This document shows, piece after piece, positions 16,349 to 25,037 of a stretch of 43,077 nt of DNA (position 1 is the stretch's first letter; each line of letters opens with the position of its first letter). The DNA lies in contig JAQUQV010000017.1 in NCBI GenBank assembly GCA_028715905.1, forward strand, positions 1-43,077. The letters are read 5' to 3'. A program made the position numbers and the translations under genes. The stretch is from Kiritimatiellia bacterium (GTDB taxonomy: Bacteria; Verrucomicrobiota; Kiritimatiellia; JAAZAB01). Below the pieces are notes generated by a model. It was not told where the DNA came from. It saw only the letters and a list, made by a program, of their open reading frames with translations, and did not search any database.

Positions 16349-19300
16349 GCGAATTACATTGCGGGGACATGGAGCGCGCGGCGGGGCGGAACAAAAAGGA
16401 AAACCTGCGCTCACTGCGTTTCGGCGGTAAAATTTTTATATGCCTGCTCTTGCTCGGCGCTGTCGTCCGCATTTACGGCGCCTGGCAATTGCGGTTTAAT
16501 CTCAATCCGGATGCCGGCATTGCGGCGCTTATGGCCGGCCACATGGCGGCGGGCAGGGATTTTCCCGTATTCTTCTACGGCCAGCCATACATGGGGAGTC
16601 TTGAGCCGCTGATCGGCGCCGTTTTCTGCGCGCTTTTCGGGACCAGCGGCTTTATGGCCGCCCTCGGCACGGCTTTTGCCGGCTGGCTCATTCTTTTCGC
16701 GGTTTACCTCTGGGCCAGAGACGCGCATTCTCCCGCCGCCGGTTTAATCGCAATGGCTTATTGCGTGATCGGGCCGTCCGGTTTTATTCACTACAACGTA
16801 TCCCCCCGCGGCGGATATATGGCCGCCATCCTGTTGAGCGCGTTGATTCTCTGGCTGAGTTCAAAATTGATTTCTGAAACGATGGCATCGTCAGCTGACC
16901 CGGAAAACCGGGGTGCGCAACGCCCCGTGTCCGGTTCGCTTTATCGCAAATGGTTTTTACTCGGACTCCTGGGCGGACTCGGCTGGTGGTCCAACCAATT
17001 GATTGTTTCCTCCCTCTTGACCGCCGCGCTGATGGCATCATTATTTCTCCGGGGGAAGGTTTTTTCGCGGAATACTCTTCTGGCGGCCATCGGGTTTTTT
17101 GCCGGGAGCCTGCCCTTCTGGTGGTGGAATGTCAACCACGGCTGGGAGTCGTTTGTCTTTGCCGGCTCGCTCGGCCGGACGCCTTTTCTGGCCGGTCTGA
17201 AGATGTTTTTTTCCAGCCGCATTCCCGACCTGCTTGATCTGAACCACGGTTCTTTGGGTTGGCGGATTGTTGGGGCGGCGGTTTATGCCGGCGCGCTTGT
17301 TTTTGTTTTGTTTTTCATGCGGCGCATGCTGAAAGGCCGTTCCGCCGGCCGCCGGGTTTATTTTGGGGCTTTGTTCGTGTTCATTCTCGTTTCCGGTTTC
17401 TTTTTCAGCATTTCGCATTTTGCCCTGATGAACACCTCCCGCTACCTTCTGCCGCTGGTGCCGGCCGTCGCCGTTGTCCTGGGGATCGCAACGGCGGAAA
17501 TGGCGGATAAAATAAAGGGGCGGATGAAAATATTAAGCTGCATCCCCCTGCTTGCGCTGGTGGCCGGCCAGTCCGCCGGTTTCTTGTGGCTGGCGCGCCG
17601 CGGCGCCGGCGAAGAGGCGTATCAACAACAGATTGAAGCTTGTGGAAATTTTCTCCGGTCCCGTCAAGTAGACGCCTGTTACGCTCCTTATTCCCGGCAC
17701 GCCTGGAATTTCGCGCTCAAGGAAAACATATGCTTTTGCGATCTGCCCACCGAGCGGTACCGGCCGTATATGCTTCGCGCCGAGCTGGCCGATAAAATCG
17801 CCGTGTTGGACAACCTGGGCGATATTGACAATTTTATCGCCAATTACGGCGGGCGCGCGGCCATTCTTTGGCGCGAAGGAACGCAGATCGCCTGCGATTT
17901 TGTTCCTCCCGGCGGCGGACTGGCGCCCGTTCCGGCCGAAGCCATTGTGTCAATCCGCGATTCGCTTGACCGCGACGTTTTTTCCGAAATAACCGACGGC
18001 AATATTCATACCGCCTGGGAAAGCGCCGCCGCCGGATGCGATGACGAATGGCTTGAGATTACCTTTAAAAATCCGCGCGAGGTCGCCATGTTGCGTCTGC
18101 TTTCCAGCCGATATCCCGGGAACTGGCAGATTGCCGGAGAGGACGAGCATGGCGTCCGGAGAAACCTGACGCCCTCCGTTGCAACGGCCGGTTATATCTG
18201 GTCCGGTCCGCGTCCTTACTGGAGTTACGGCCGGCCGGGATATCGTCTGGAATGCAGAATTCAGCCCGGAACATTCAAACGCCTGTGGCTGCACCGCCTG
18301 GAAAGCAATTCCTTGTTGCTGGAATTGCAGTTGTTTGGTCCGGCCCCCGCTCCGGCGAGCGAAGTGTCCGCGCTCAATGAATTGCTGGATGTCCTGCGCG
18401 AAAGGAATATGAAAAGATTGTATTGCGATCGTTGGCCGGCCAACGCGGTTTTTTGCGCGGCGCGGGGCGCGGTGGAAACCCCGCTTGATCCCGATGTGTT
18501 CGGCGGCGGCCCGCCGGTTTTAAGCGACGATATCCTTTTCACGCCCCGCACCGGCATCCTTGTCCGCGGAGAAGACGCCGGTTTTTGCGGGCGGGTCCTC
18601 CGTGAACGGATGATTGAAATGCGTTCCACAAAAATCGGGCCTTGGGTCCTTTTTGATTTCTCGCCCGGCAGAACGCCCGGGCAAAACACGGCCAGGCCGG
18701 GCAAATGGCTTCCGCATTACGGGAGGGATTGCGAATTGCATTGGGCGGGTTTTGGCTGTTTGGCTAAAAACAACAAGCGCTGGGCGGCTGAACTGGCGGA
18801 CCGGGCGGATTTTTGTTCGGCAAAAGGAGCGCCGGCCGCGGCCGTTGTTCTCCTGCAAAAAGCGCTGGAAACATGGCCGTTCTATCCGCCGGCCGTGGAA
18901 CGGCTGGCCCGTCTGGCGGCGGAGCATCCTTTCCCGCCTGTTCCGGAAGCCGGGCGCTGGATGGCCGAACTGAAAAAAATGCAGCCGGAAACCAGGGCGG
19001 AAATCAAATTTGACAACGGGGTTGAATTTGCCGGCATTTCGCTCTCCACCAATGAAATTGCGGCCGGCGGCAGTCTGACGGTGAAATATTTCTGGAAATA
19101 CCCCGTTGCGCCCCCGGCCGGCCGGCCCTGGGTTTTCGTGCATTTTTTGCGGGGTTGTGATATTTTTCAGGACGATCGCCCTTTGGAGCGGTTTCCGGGC
19201 GCGGAGTGTCAGCCGTTTCAGGAGCTTTTTATTGAAACCAGAAGTTTTACCGTCCCCCCGGCCGCGCCGGCGGGAGAATATTTTATACGAATAGGACTTT

Positions 19301-19431
19301 ACGACGCGGCCCGGTCGGATCAAAGACGCCTGGGCGTGAAATCCGTCCTGCCCAGCCGGTTGAATGCGGCGGAGCTTCCGGTCAAACTGACGGTGAAAAC
19401 GGAAAAAATAAAGACGAATGATGAAAGATAA
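16339..19431 (+). CDS. GT-C glycosyltransferase-like membrane protein with discoidin-like domain
   Basis: 1030 residues. Residues about 25-420 contain roughly ten membrane spans. The first loop NPDAGIAALMAGHMAAGRDFPVFF carries the acidic residue expected in the GT39/GT83 (PMT/ArnT-like) first loop, and FYGQPYMGSLEPLIGAVF follows. After the membrane part comes an F5/8 (discoidin)-like region around 540-680, with SEITDGNIHTAWES and WLEITFKNPREV, and then a beta-rich C-terminal part (about 890-1020; AGEYFIRIGLYD). The membrane half probably transfers a sugar from a polyprenyl phosphate; the appended domains may bind glycan. It overlaps both neighbours (10 and 14 bases). Confidence 0.75.
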   Translation: MAVSELHCGDMERAAGRNKKENLRSLRFGGKIFICLLLLGAVVRIYGAWQLRFNLNPDAGIAALMAGHMAAGRDFPVFFYGQPYMGSLEPLIGAVFCALFGTSGFMAALGTAFAGWLILFAVYLWARDAHSPAAGLIAMAYCVIGPSGFIHYNVSPRGGYMAAILLSALILWLSSKLISETMASSADPENRGAQRPVSGSLYRKWFLLGLLGGLGWWSNQLIVSSLLTAALMASLFLRGKVFSRNTLLAAIGFFAGSLPFWWWNVNHGWESFVFAGSLGRTPFLAGLKMFFSSRIPDLLDLNHGSLGWRIVGAAVYAGALVFVLFFMRRMLKGRSAGRRVYFGALFVFILVSGFFFSISHFALMNTSRYLLPLVPAVAVVLGIATAEMADKIKGRMKILSCIPLLALVAGQSAGFLWLARRGAGEEAYQQQIEACGNFLRSRQVDACYAPYSRHAWNFALKENICFCDLPTERYRPYMLRAELADKIAVLDNLGDIDNFIANYGGRAAILWREGTQIACDFVPPGGGLAPVPAEAIVSIRDSLDRDVFSEITDGNIHTAWESAAAGCDDEWLEITFKNPREVAMLRLLSSRYPGNWQIAGEDEHGVRRNLTPSVATAGYIWSGPRPYWSYGRPGYRLECRIQPGTFKRLWLHRLESNSLLLELQLFGPAPAPASEVSALNELLDVLRERNMKRLYCDRWPANAVFCAARGAVETPLDPDVFGGGPPVLSDDILFTPRTGILVRGEDAGFCGRVLRERMIEMRSTKIGPWVLFDFSPGRTPGQNTARPGKWLPHYGRDCELHWAGFGCLAKNNKRWAAELADRADFCSAKGAPAAAVVLLQKALETWPFYPPAVERLARLAAEHPFPPVPEAGRWMAELKKMQPETRAEIKFDNGVEFAGISLSTNEIAAGGSLTVKYFWKYPVAPPAGRPWVFVHFLRGCDIFQDDRPLERFPGAECQPFQELFIETRSFTVPPAAPAGEYFIRIGLYDAARSDQRRLGVKSVLPSRLNAAELPVKLTVKTEKIKTNDER

Positions 19432-21271
19432 AACAACACATATTCACGTCCTGGCGGACCACGTGATCAATAAAATCGCCGCGGGCGAAGTGGTGGAGCG
19501 GCCCGCTTCGGTGGTTAAGGAGCTGATGGAAAACGCGCTGGATGCGCGCGCTGGCAACGTTGACGTTGAAATCACCGCGGGCGGTAAAAGGCTGATTGCG
19601 GTCAGCGACAACGGCCTGGGCATGGACCGCAACGACGCGCTTCTTTCAATTGAACGGCACGCCACCAGCAAGATCAACGACGTGGATGATATTGAGAAAA
19701 TCGCCACGCTCGGATTCCGCGGCGAGGCCCTGGCGGCGATCTCCTCGGTTTCCCGTTTCACGCTCCGCACCCGCCGCGCGGATTCCCTCGCCGGGACCGA
19801 ACTGGTCATGGCCGGCGGGAAAATGCAGGATGTGCGCGAGGTCGGCTGCCCTCCCGGAACTCTGGTGGGGGTGCGTCATCTCTTTTTCAACGTGCCGGCG
19901 CGCCGGAAGTTTCTGCGGACGGAGCAGACGGAGGAAGCCCATATCCGCCAGGTTTTCATGATGTATGCTCTCTCCAATCCAAAAGTCGGCCTGCGGCTGA
20001 AAGCCGATAACCGGCTTGTATATAACCTGCCCGCCAACGCGACCGTGGAAAACCGCCTCGGCGATATCTTCGTTTCCATTTCAAAGAACGATCTCCGGCC
20101 GGTGGCCTGGTCGGCGCCGGGAACGCGCATCAGCGGTTATGCGGCTTTGCCTTCTTTAACCCGCGCCGACCGTTCCGAGCAGTATCTGTTTATCAACCGC
20201 CGTCCGGCTTCCGCCGCCCTGCTTGTCGGCGCCATTCGCGAGGGTTACCAGGGGCTCATTCCGAAAAACAGATATCCGGTGATATTCCTTTTCTTGGAAA
20301 TTAATCCCGACCTGGTGGACGTTAACGTTCATCCGGCCAAAAAAGAGGTCCGCTTCCGCAATCCGGGTGAAATACGCAACGCGGTTGCCATGGCCATCAG
20401 GGAGGCGCTTAAAAACCCGGGCTTTGTCCGCCCGTTTCCGGTCCCGTTTGCTTTTGCTTCGCCGTCCGGCGGCCGGACCGCGCCGGGCTTGTCGGCCGCT
20501 GGCGGCGACGGCCGGGAAATTCGGCCGTCCGGAACAATTGATTATGCGCGGCCGCGGAAACATAAACCTGGCGGCGTTGCGCCGGCGGCGTCCGTCCTGC
20601 CGCTTGCCGGTCATTTTGCGCCGGCCGCGAATGAAGGAACGGGTTCGGAGGAAGAAAACCAGAGGAAACCCTGGGCCTGGCGCCGGGTCGTAGGGCAGAT
20701 TGCCAATCTCTATGTGCTCATGGAAACCGAGGATGGACTGGTGCTGATGGATCCGCACGCGGCGCACGAACGGGTGCTCTTTGAGAAATTCATGGCGGAG
20801 GCCGCGCAAAACGCGGTGAAAAGCCAAACCCTCTTGATGGCGGAATCGGTGGTTCTTTCCCCTCCCGATGCCGTTTGCATCCGGCGCGCGATAACGGCGT
20901 TGCGGAAAATCGGGTTTGGCATCGCCGAATTCGGGCCGGACACTTTCCTGGTTGACGCCCTGCCGGCCTGTTTCGGCAATGTTGCCGCGCGGTCGCTGCT
21001 CATGGAAATAGCGTCAGCCCTGCATGAATTGTCCGGACGCTCCGCCGGCGAAGACGCGTTGAAGGAGCTGATTGCCCGGTCCGCCTGCCATGCGGCGGTC
21101 AAGGCCCACAGCCGCTTGTCGGAAAGCGAAATAGAACGCTTGATTTCGGAGCTGGAAAAGGCGGAAATGCCCTATACCTGCCCCCACGGCCGGCCGGTGA
21201 TTATTCATTTCTCATTTCAGGACCTGGCCAGGAAATTCGGCCGGAACGCGCCGCGCGGAGAATCCGGCTGA
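19418..21271 (+). CDS. mutL: DNA mismatch repair protein MutL
   Basis: 617 residues, full-length. The GHKL ATPase domain has LADHVINKIAAGEVVERPASV, KELMENALDA (Glu38 base), DNGLGM, TSKI and GFRGEAL. A variable linker (about 335-425) is Pro/Gly/Arg rich. The dimerisation domain has a DPHAAHERVLFE motif (from residue 445; usual form DQHAxxExxxxE, so Gln is Pro here), ACHAAVKAH and CPHGRP, indicating a nicking-competent MutL, unlike the E. coli type. mutS is not in the window. The start (ATG ATG) lies inside the end of the membrane-protein gene. Confidence 0.95.
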   Translation: MMKDKTTHIHVLADHVINKIAAGEVVERPASVVKELMENALDARAGNVDVEITAGGKRLIAVSDNGLGMDRNDALLSIERHATSKINDVDDIEKIATLGFRGEALAAISSVSRFTLRTRRADSLAGTELVMAGGKMQDVREVGCPPGTLVGVRHLFFNVPARRKFLRTEQTEEAHIRQVFMMYALSNPKVGLRLKADNRLVYNLPANATVENRLGDIFVSISKNDLRPVAWSAPGTRISGYAALPSLTRADRSEQYLFINRRPASAALLVGAIREGYQGLIPKNRYPVIFLFLEINPDLVDVNVHPAKKEVRFRNPGEIRNAVAMAIREALKNPGFVRPFPVPFAFASPSGGRTAPGLSAAGGDGREIRPSGTIDYARPRKHKPGGVAPAASVLPLAGHFAPAANEGTGSEEENQRKPWAWRRVVGQIANLYVLMETEDGLVLMDPHAAHERVLFEKFMAEAAQNAVKSQTLLMAESVVLSPPDAVCIRRAITALRKIGFGIAEFGPDTFLVDALPACFGNVAARSLLMEIASALHELSGRSAGEDALKELIARSACHAAVKAHSRLSESEIERLISELEKAEMPYTCPHGRPVIIHFSFQDLARKFGRNAPRGESG

Positions 21272-21276
21272 AATTG

Positions 21277-21312
21277 GCGCGCGGCCGGTATCTGATTTTT
21301 CCGGCCCGCGCG
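21277..21312. terminator. Strong GC-rich hairpin between convergent genes
   Basis: GCGCGGCCGG and CCGGCCCGCGC can pair with one bulge around a loop containing a T5 run. It sits in the gap between mutL and the convergent gene ending at 21349. There is no classic U-tract on either side, so termination is inferred from position and stem strength only. Confidence 0.35.
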
Positions 21313-21348
21313 TACCGTCAAAAATGCAGTTCAGCGCGGCAAGGTCGT

Positions 21349-21945
21349 TCAGGCGAACCGGTTTGCGGAACAAAACGGCAGGAATGTTCCGGAGGATGGA
21401 ATCCGGCGCTCGCGCGCCAAATGGGCGCGGAGTTCTTCATAGGCGAGCTTATAACGCTTGCGCTCCTCCTCGTTCATGTCTTCCAGGAGCGATCGCCGGA
21501 GGTCTTCCACCGGTTCTTGCGACAATTTGAAAAGGTGCGCCGCGTCGTCCAGCAGTTGTTCCCCGCTGCGCGCGAATTTTACCGTCTGGTTGATTTTGCC
21601 GCGCAGATGAAGAAACTGCCAGAGGGGGCTTTTGCGGTCGTCAAGTTGAAGTTCATTGTCCAGCAGAAGCCGCGCCGAATACATGCAGATCAGCATCATT
21701 CGGATAAAGGCCATGAACGATTCTTCCAGCGGATTGGTCCGGGTTGATTTTGCCGCCAGCGTTGAGTGCTCCAGCGCCGATTGGAGATAATAGAGGCTGC
21801 CTTCAATCAGTTGCACCCTGCGTTTCGCCGGTGTTTTTCCGGCGCATTCCTGAAAAAGCCGGCGGGATTTTTCAATAAAGGCGCTGCTTCGGGCCAGATG
21901 CACCGGCCGGTTCAAATCGTAAACCGAATTGGCGTTTTTGTTCAC
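21349..21945 (-). CDS. Hypothetical protein, helical, function unknown
   Basis: 198 residues, soluble and predicted almost all alpha-helical, e.g. RRVQLIEGSLYYLQSALEHSTLAAK and QSQ-poor charged helices toward EDMNEEERKRYKLAYEELRAHLARERR. No signal peptide and no catalytic motif. It is alone on the minus strand, converging with mutL and diverging from serS across a 100-base AT-rich gap. Codon use matches its neighbours. I do not recognise a family. Confidence 0.6.
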   Translation of the reverse strand: MNKNANSVYDLNRPVHLARSSAFIEKSRRLFQECAGKTPAKRRVQLIEGSLYYLQSALEHSTLAAKSTRTNPLEESFMAFIRMMLICMYSARLLLDNELQLDDRKSPLWQFLHLRGKINQTVKFARSGEQLLDDAAHLFKLSQEPVEDLRRSLLEDMNEEERKRYKLAYEELRAHLARERRIPSSGTFLPFCSANRFA

Positions 21946-22055
21946 CGTTGATTGGTCTTTCTCTCTGCTTGCAATTGATTGCTTTTAGTGCCATATTATC
22001 GCGACATAGGCAAGAAAAAAAGCGTTTGCATTAGGTTTTGCGGAGATTGACAAAA

Positions 22056-23345
22056 ATGCTTGATATCAAATTTATCCGTGAACATGAAACAGAAGTCCGG
22101 CAGGCCTTGGGCCGCCGCGGAGCAAACGTAAAGCTGGATGAATTGTGCGATGCGGACCGCGGCCGCCGCCGGCTCGTAACCGAAGCGGAGGCGTTAAAAC
22201 AACAGCGCAATGCGGCTTCCGAAGAAATCGGTCGGATGAGAAGGGAAGGTTTGGATACTGCCGCCCGTCAAAACGCGGTAAAAGATATCGGGGGGAAGAT
22301 TGCCGAGCTTGACCGTCTGGCGCGCGAAAAGGAAGAACAACTTGAAAAACTGCTTTTAAGCATTCCCAATCTGCCGCATTTCTCCGTTCCGGATGGTAAA
22401 GCCGGGCAGGACAATGTTGTCCTGCGCACGGAGGGCGCGCCGCGCGCCTTTGCCTTTCAACCCCGCACGCACCTTGAAATCGGCGAACAGCTCGGGCTTT
22501 TTGATTTTGCCCGGGCGGGCCGCCTGAGCCGGGCCGGGTTTCCGCTCTACGTCGGGGCGGGGGCCAGGCTTGAGCGGGCGTTGATTCGTTTCATGCTTGA
22601 TCTGCACGTCCGGCAACACGGTTATCTTGAAGTTGCGCCGCCCTTTGTCTGCAATTCGCCGGCCATGACCGGGACCGGCCAGCTCCCCAAGATGGCGGAG
22701 GATATGTATTTTGTTTCTTCGGACGACCTCTGGCTGATTCCCACGGCCGAGGTCCCGGTGACCAATATTTACCGGGAGGAAATCATTGAGCGTCCTTTGC
22801 CGATCAAGCTCGTGGCCTATTCGCCCTGTTTCCGGCGCGAAGCGGGCGCCGCCGGCAAGGAAACGCGGGGGCTTATCCGGGTGCATCAGTTTGACAAGGT
22901 TGAAATGGTTAAATTCGTGGAACCGGAAACTTCGTATGATGAGCTGGAAAAGCTGGTCAATGACGCGGAAGAGGTTCTGCGCGCCCTCGGCCTGACTTAC
23001 CGCGTGATGGCTTTGTGCGCCGGCGACTTGAGTTTTGCCGCCGCAAAATGCTATGACATTGAACTCTGGGCGCCCGGCCAGAACGCCTGGCTGGAGGTTT
23101 CATCCTGCAGTAATTTTGAATCATTCCAGGCGCGCCGGGCTAACATCCGCTGGCGGAACAGCAAAAAGAAAGTTGAATTTGTCCATACCCTGAATGGTTC
23201 CGGCGTGGCCTTGGCCAGGCTCGTGGTGGCGATTCTTGAAAATTACCAGCTGGCCGACGGATCTGTTGAACTGCCGGAGGCGCTCGTGCCCTACATGGAC
23301 GGCGTCCGGCGGATTGAAAAGGCCGCTCCCGGCGATCGTTTGTAA
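22056..23345 (+). CDS. serS: Seryl-tRNA synthetase
   Basis: 429 residues from the ATG at 22056, chosen over an upstream TTG at 22038 because GGAG (22042-22045) sits ten bases before it and MLDIKFIREH is the usual N-terminus. The long coiled-coil arm covers about 30-105. Class II motif 2 is YSPCFRREAGAAGKETRGLIR and motif 3 is NGSGVALARLVVAILENYQ. It charges tRNA-Ser in the cytoplasm. A TATTAT at 21994-21999 could be its -10 box. The gene stands alone. Confidence 0.95.
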   Translation: MLDIKFIREHETEVRQALGRRGANVKLDELCDADRGRRRLVTEAEALKQQRNAASEEIGRMRREGLDTAARQNAVKDIGGKIAELDRLAREKEEQLEKLLLSIPNLPHFSVPDGKAGQDNVVLRTEGAPRAFAFQPRTHLEIGEQLGLFDFARAGRLSRAGFPLYVGAGARLERALIRFMLDLHVRQHGYLEVAPPFVCNSPAMTGTGQLPKMAEDMYFVSSDDLWLIPTAEVPVTNIYREEIIERPLPIKLVAYSPCFRREAGAAGKETRGLIRVHQFDKVEMVKFVEPETSYDELEKLVNDAEEVLRALGLTYRVMALCAGDLSFAAAKCYDIELWAPGQNAWLEVSSCSNFESFQARRANIRWRNSKKKVEFVHTLNGSGVALARLVVAILENYQLADGSVELPEALVPYMDGVRRIEKAAPGDRL

Positions 23346-23432
23346 TGCTTGCGCGGATGCCGGGCGCTTTGCCTAATATTTTGCTTTGATAAATCGCAAA
23401 CAATCGGAATCGTCTCCAAAATTGGAGGTACA

Positions 23433-23944
23433 ATGAACTATCGCCCTGACCTTCTGGATGAAAAATCCCCCGGAAATATAAAGGTGGTTCAGCTTACAAC
23501 GGAAAAGGACGTACCCAGCTCGCATATTTACATGGAGGCCCCTGATGGTCTTTGATCTTGAAAAGCCCGCCGTAAAGCTCATCCTGCAGGGGCCGACCTG
23601 GTGCAACATTCATCCGCAGTATTGCCGCAGTGCCGCTGCGGACGCCAGCCATGATATTATGGTCCAGGAAAACCACGGCAATGTTGTCGACGCCCGGGGA
23701 GAACTACAGAAACTGGTCGGCGGAAACGGCGCGGATATTCACGTGATCCGCGACGACGGCACGAATTTCCGTAATATGCCGTGGGGCCGGGATGGAAACG
23801 AATTCTGTCAGGGACATCAGTGCTGGCGGGGACAGAGCACGTGGGCGATTACCGGCACGAGTGTCCGGGAGCCCCAAGAAGCACGGCTTTTTTAATTCGG
23901 ACGAATCGGGCCTTTTGCAGGCCTATATGGTTACCCTGGCCTGA
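23433..23944 (+). pseudogene. Decayed oligogalacturonate-lyase/TolB-like propeller gene
   Basis: Three fragments in three different frames read as one protein family. An N-terminus from ATG 23433 with GGAGG upstream includes QLTTEKDVPSSHIYMEA and stops early at 23555. A middle piece follows from about 23545 with HPQYCRS, IMVQENHGN, ADIHVIRDDGTNFRNMPWGRD and QGHQCWRG. The C-terminus FFNSDESGLLQAYMVTLA ends at TGA 23942-23944. These match the Ogl-type propeller family (about 400 residues) with large internal deletions and at least two frame changes. An intact gene would act on unsaturated galacturonides; this one cannot. Confidence 0.7.
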
Positions 23945-23970
23945 CCGGACCGGGTGCGCGGAAAAATTTC

Positions 23971-24969
23971 ATGAAAACGGCCATGTTCTGGCATACCGGC
24001 CAAGCGGGCCGGGTCGTTTGCGAGCTTTGTCCGCATCATTGCCGCATCACGGAGGGGCAAAGCGGCATCTGCGGCGTCCGGAAGGCGCAGGGCGGCAAAT
24101 TATACGCGGCCGGATACGGATTGATCTCGTCGGCGCACAACGACCCGATAGAAAAAAAACCGCTTTATCATTTTTATCCCGGCACGCAGATTTTCAGCGT
24201 CGGCGGGTGGGGTTGTAATTTCAAATGCAGATTCTGCCAGAACTGGACCATATCCCAGCAGGTTGACTTGAAAGGCAACGTGATTCAGCCCGAAAAAATC
24301 GTCGCCGCAGCCCGGGATGCAAATTCCAGGGGGATCGCCTACACTTACAACGAGCCGCTGATAAACGTTGAATTTATTGCCGAATGCGCGGCTCTGGCCC
24401 GCAAAACCGGTCTGTTTAACGTGCTGGTCACCAACGGCTACATTGAAAAGAAACCGGCGGAATTTATTCTGCCCCTGATTGACGCGCTCAACATTGACGT
24501 CAAAAGCATGGACGAAGAATTCTATAAAAAACAGTGCGCCGGGTCGCTTGCGCCGGTACTGGAATTCGCAACACAGGCGGTTGCGGCCGGGTGTCACGTG
24601 GAAATCACCTGCCTTATTATTCCCGGGTTGAACGACGCCGAGGAACAGATAAAACGGCTGGCGGAATGGACGCGTTCTAACCTTGGTGAAAAAACCCCGC
24701 TCCACTTGAGCGCCTATCATCCCGAATTCAAGCTGGAACTGCCGCCGACTTCGGCCGGAACCCTGGAACGCGCTTTCCGGTTGTGCCGGGAAAAACTGCT
24801 TTATGTGTACATCGGCAACCTGTTTTCCGATTCGGGACGGGATACGCTCTGCCCGCAATGCGGAAATTTATTGATTGCCAGGCGCGGATGCGGCGTCCGC
24901 GCCGCCGGCCTGAAGAAAAATCTTTGCGCCAAATGCGGCTGTGCGGCGGATGTTGTTACGGGCGCCTGA
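23971..24969 (+). CDS. amrS: AmmeMemoRadiSam-system radical SAM enzyme (AmrS-like)
   Basis: 332 residues. CELCPHHCRITEGQSGICGVR (17-37) is the typical N-terminal cysteine motif of this PflA-related family, the radical-SAM CxxxCxxC is at Cys82, Cys86 and Cys89 (CNFKCRFC), and YTYNEP and VTNGYI follow. The C-terminal 60 residues add a Cys-x2-Cys zinc-ribbon-like stretch (CPQCGNLLIARRGC...CAKCGCA). Partner genes (Memo and AMMECR1 family) are not in the window. Substrate is unknown; other family members are glycyl-radical activases. Confidence 0.85.
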   Translation: MKTAMFWHTGQAGRVVCELCPHHCRITEGQSGICGVRKAQGGKLYAAGYGLISSAHNDPIEKKPLYHFYPGTQIFSVGGWGCNFKCRFCQNWTISQQVDLKGNVIQPEKIVAAARDANSRGIAYTYNEPLINVEFIAECAALARKTGLFNVLVTNGYIEKKPAEFILPLIDALNIDVKSMDEEFYKKQCAGSLAPVLEFATQAVAAGCHVEITCLIIPGLNDAEEQIKRLAEWTRSNLGEKTPLHLSAYHPEFKLELPPTSAGTLERAFRLCREKLLYVYIGNLFSDSGRDTLCPQCGNLLIARRGCGVRAAGLKKNLCAKCGCAADVVTGA

Positions 24970-24982
24970 ACATCAGGAAACC

Positions 24983-25020
24983 ACGGCCGGGCGACCGGGG
25001 ATGAAATGCGCGCCGGCCGT
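24983..25020. terminator. Palindromic hairpin between convergent amrS and yidC
   Basis: ACGGCCGG (24983-24990) pairs perfectly with CCGGCCGT (25013-25020) across a 22-base loop. It fills the 68-base gap between the two converging stops. No clear U-tract on the plus strand, so its termination role is inferred. Confidence 0.35.
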
Positions 25021-25037
25021 TCCCCGCCGGAAAACCC

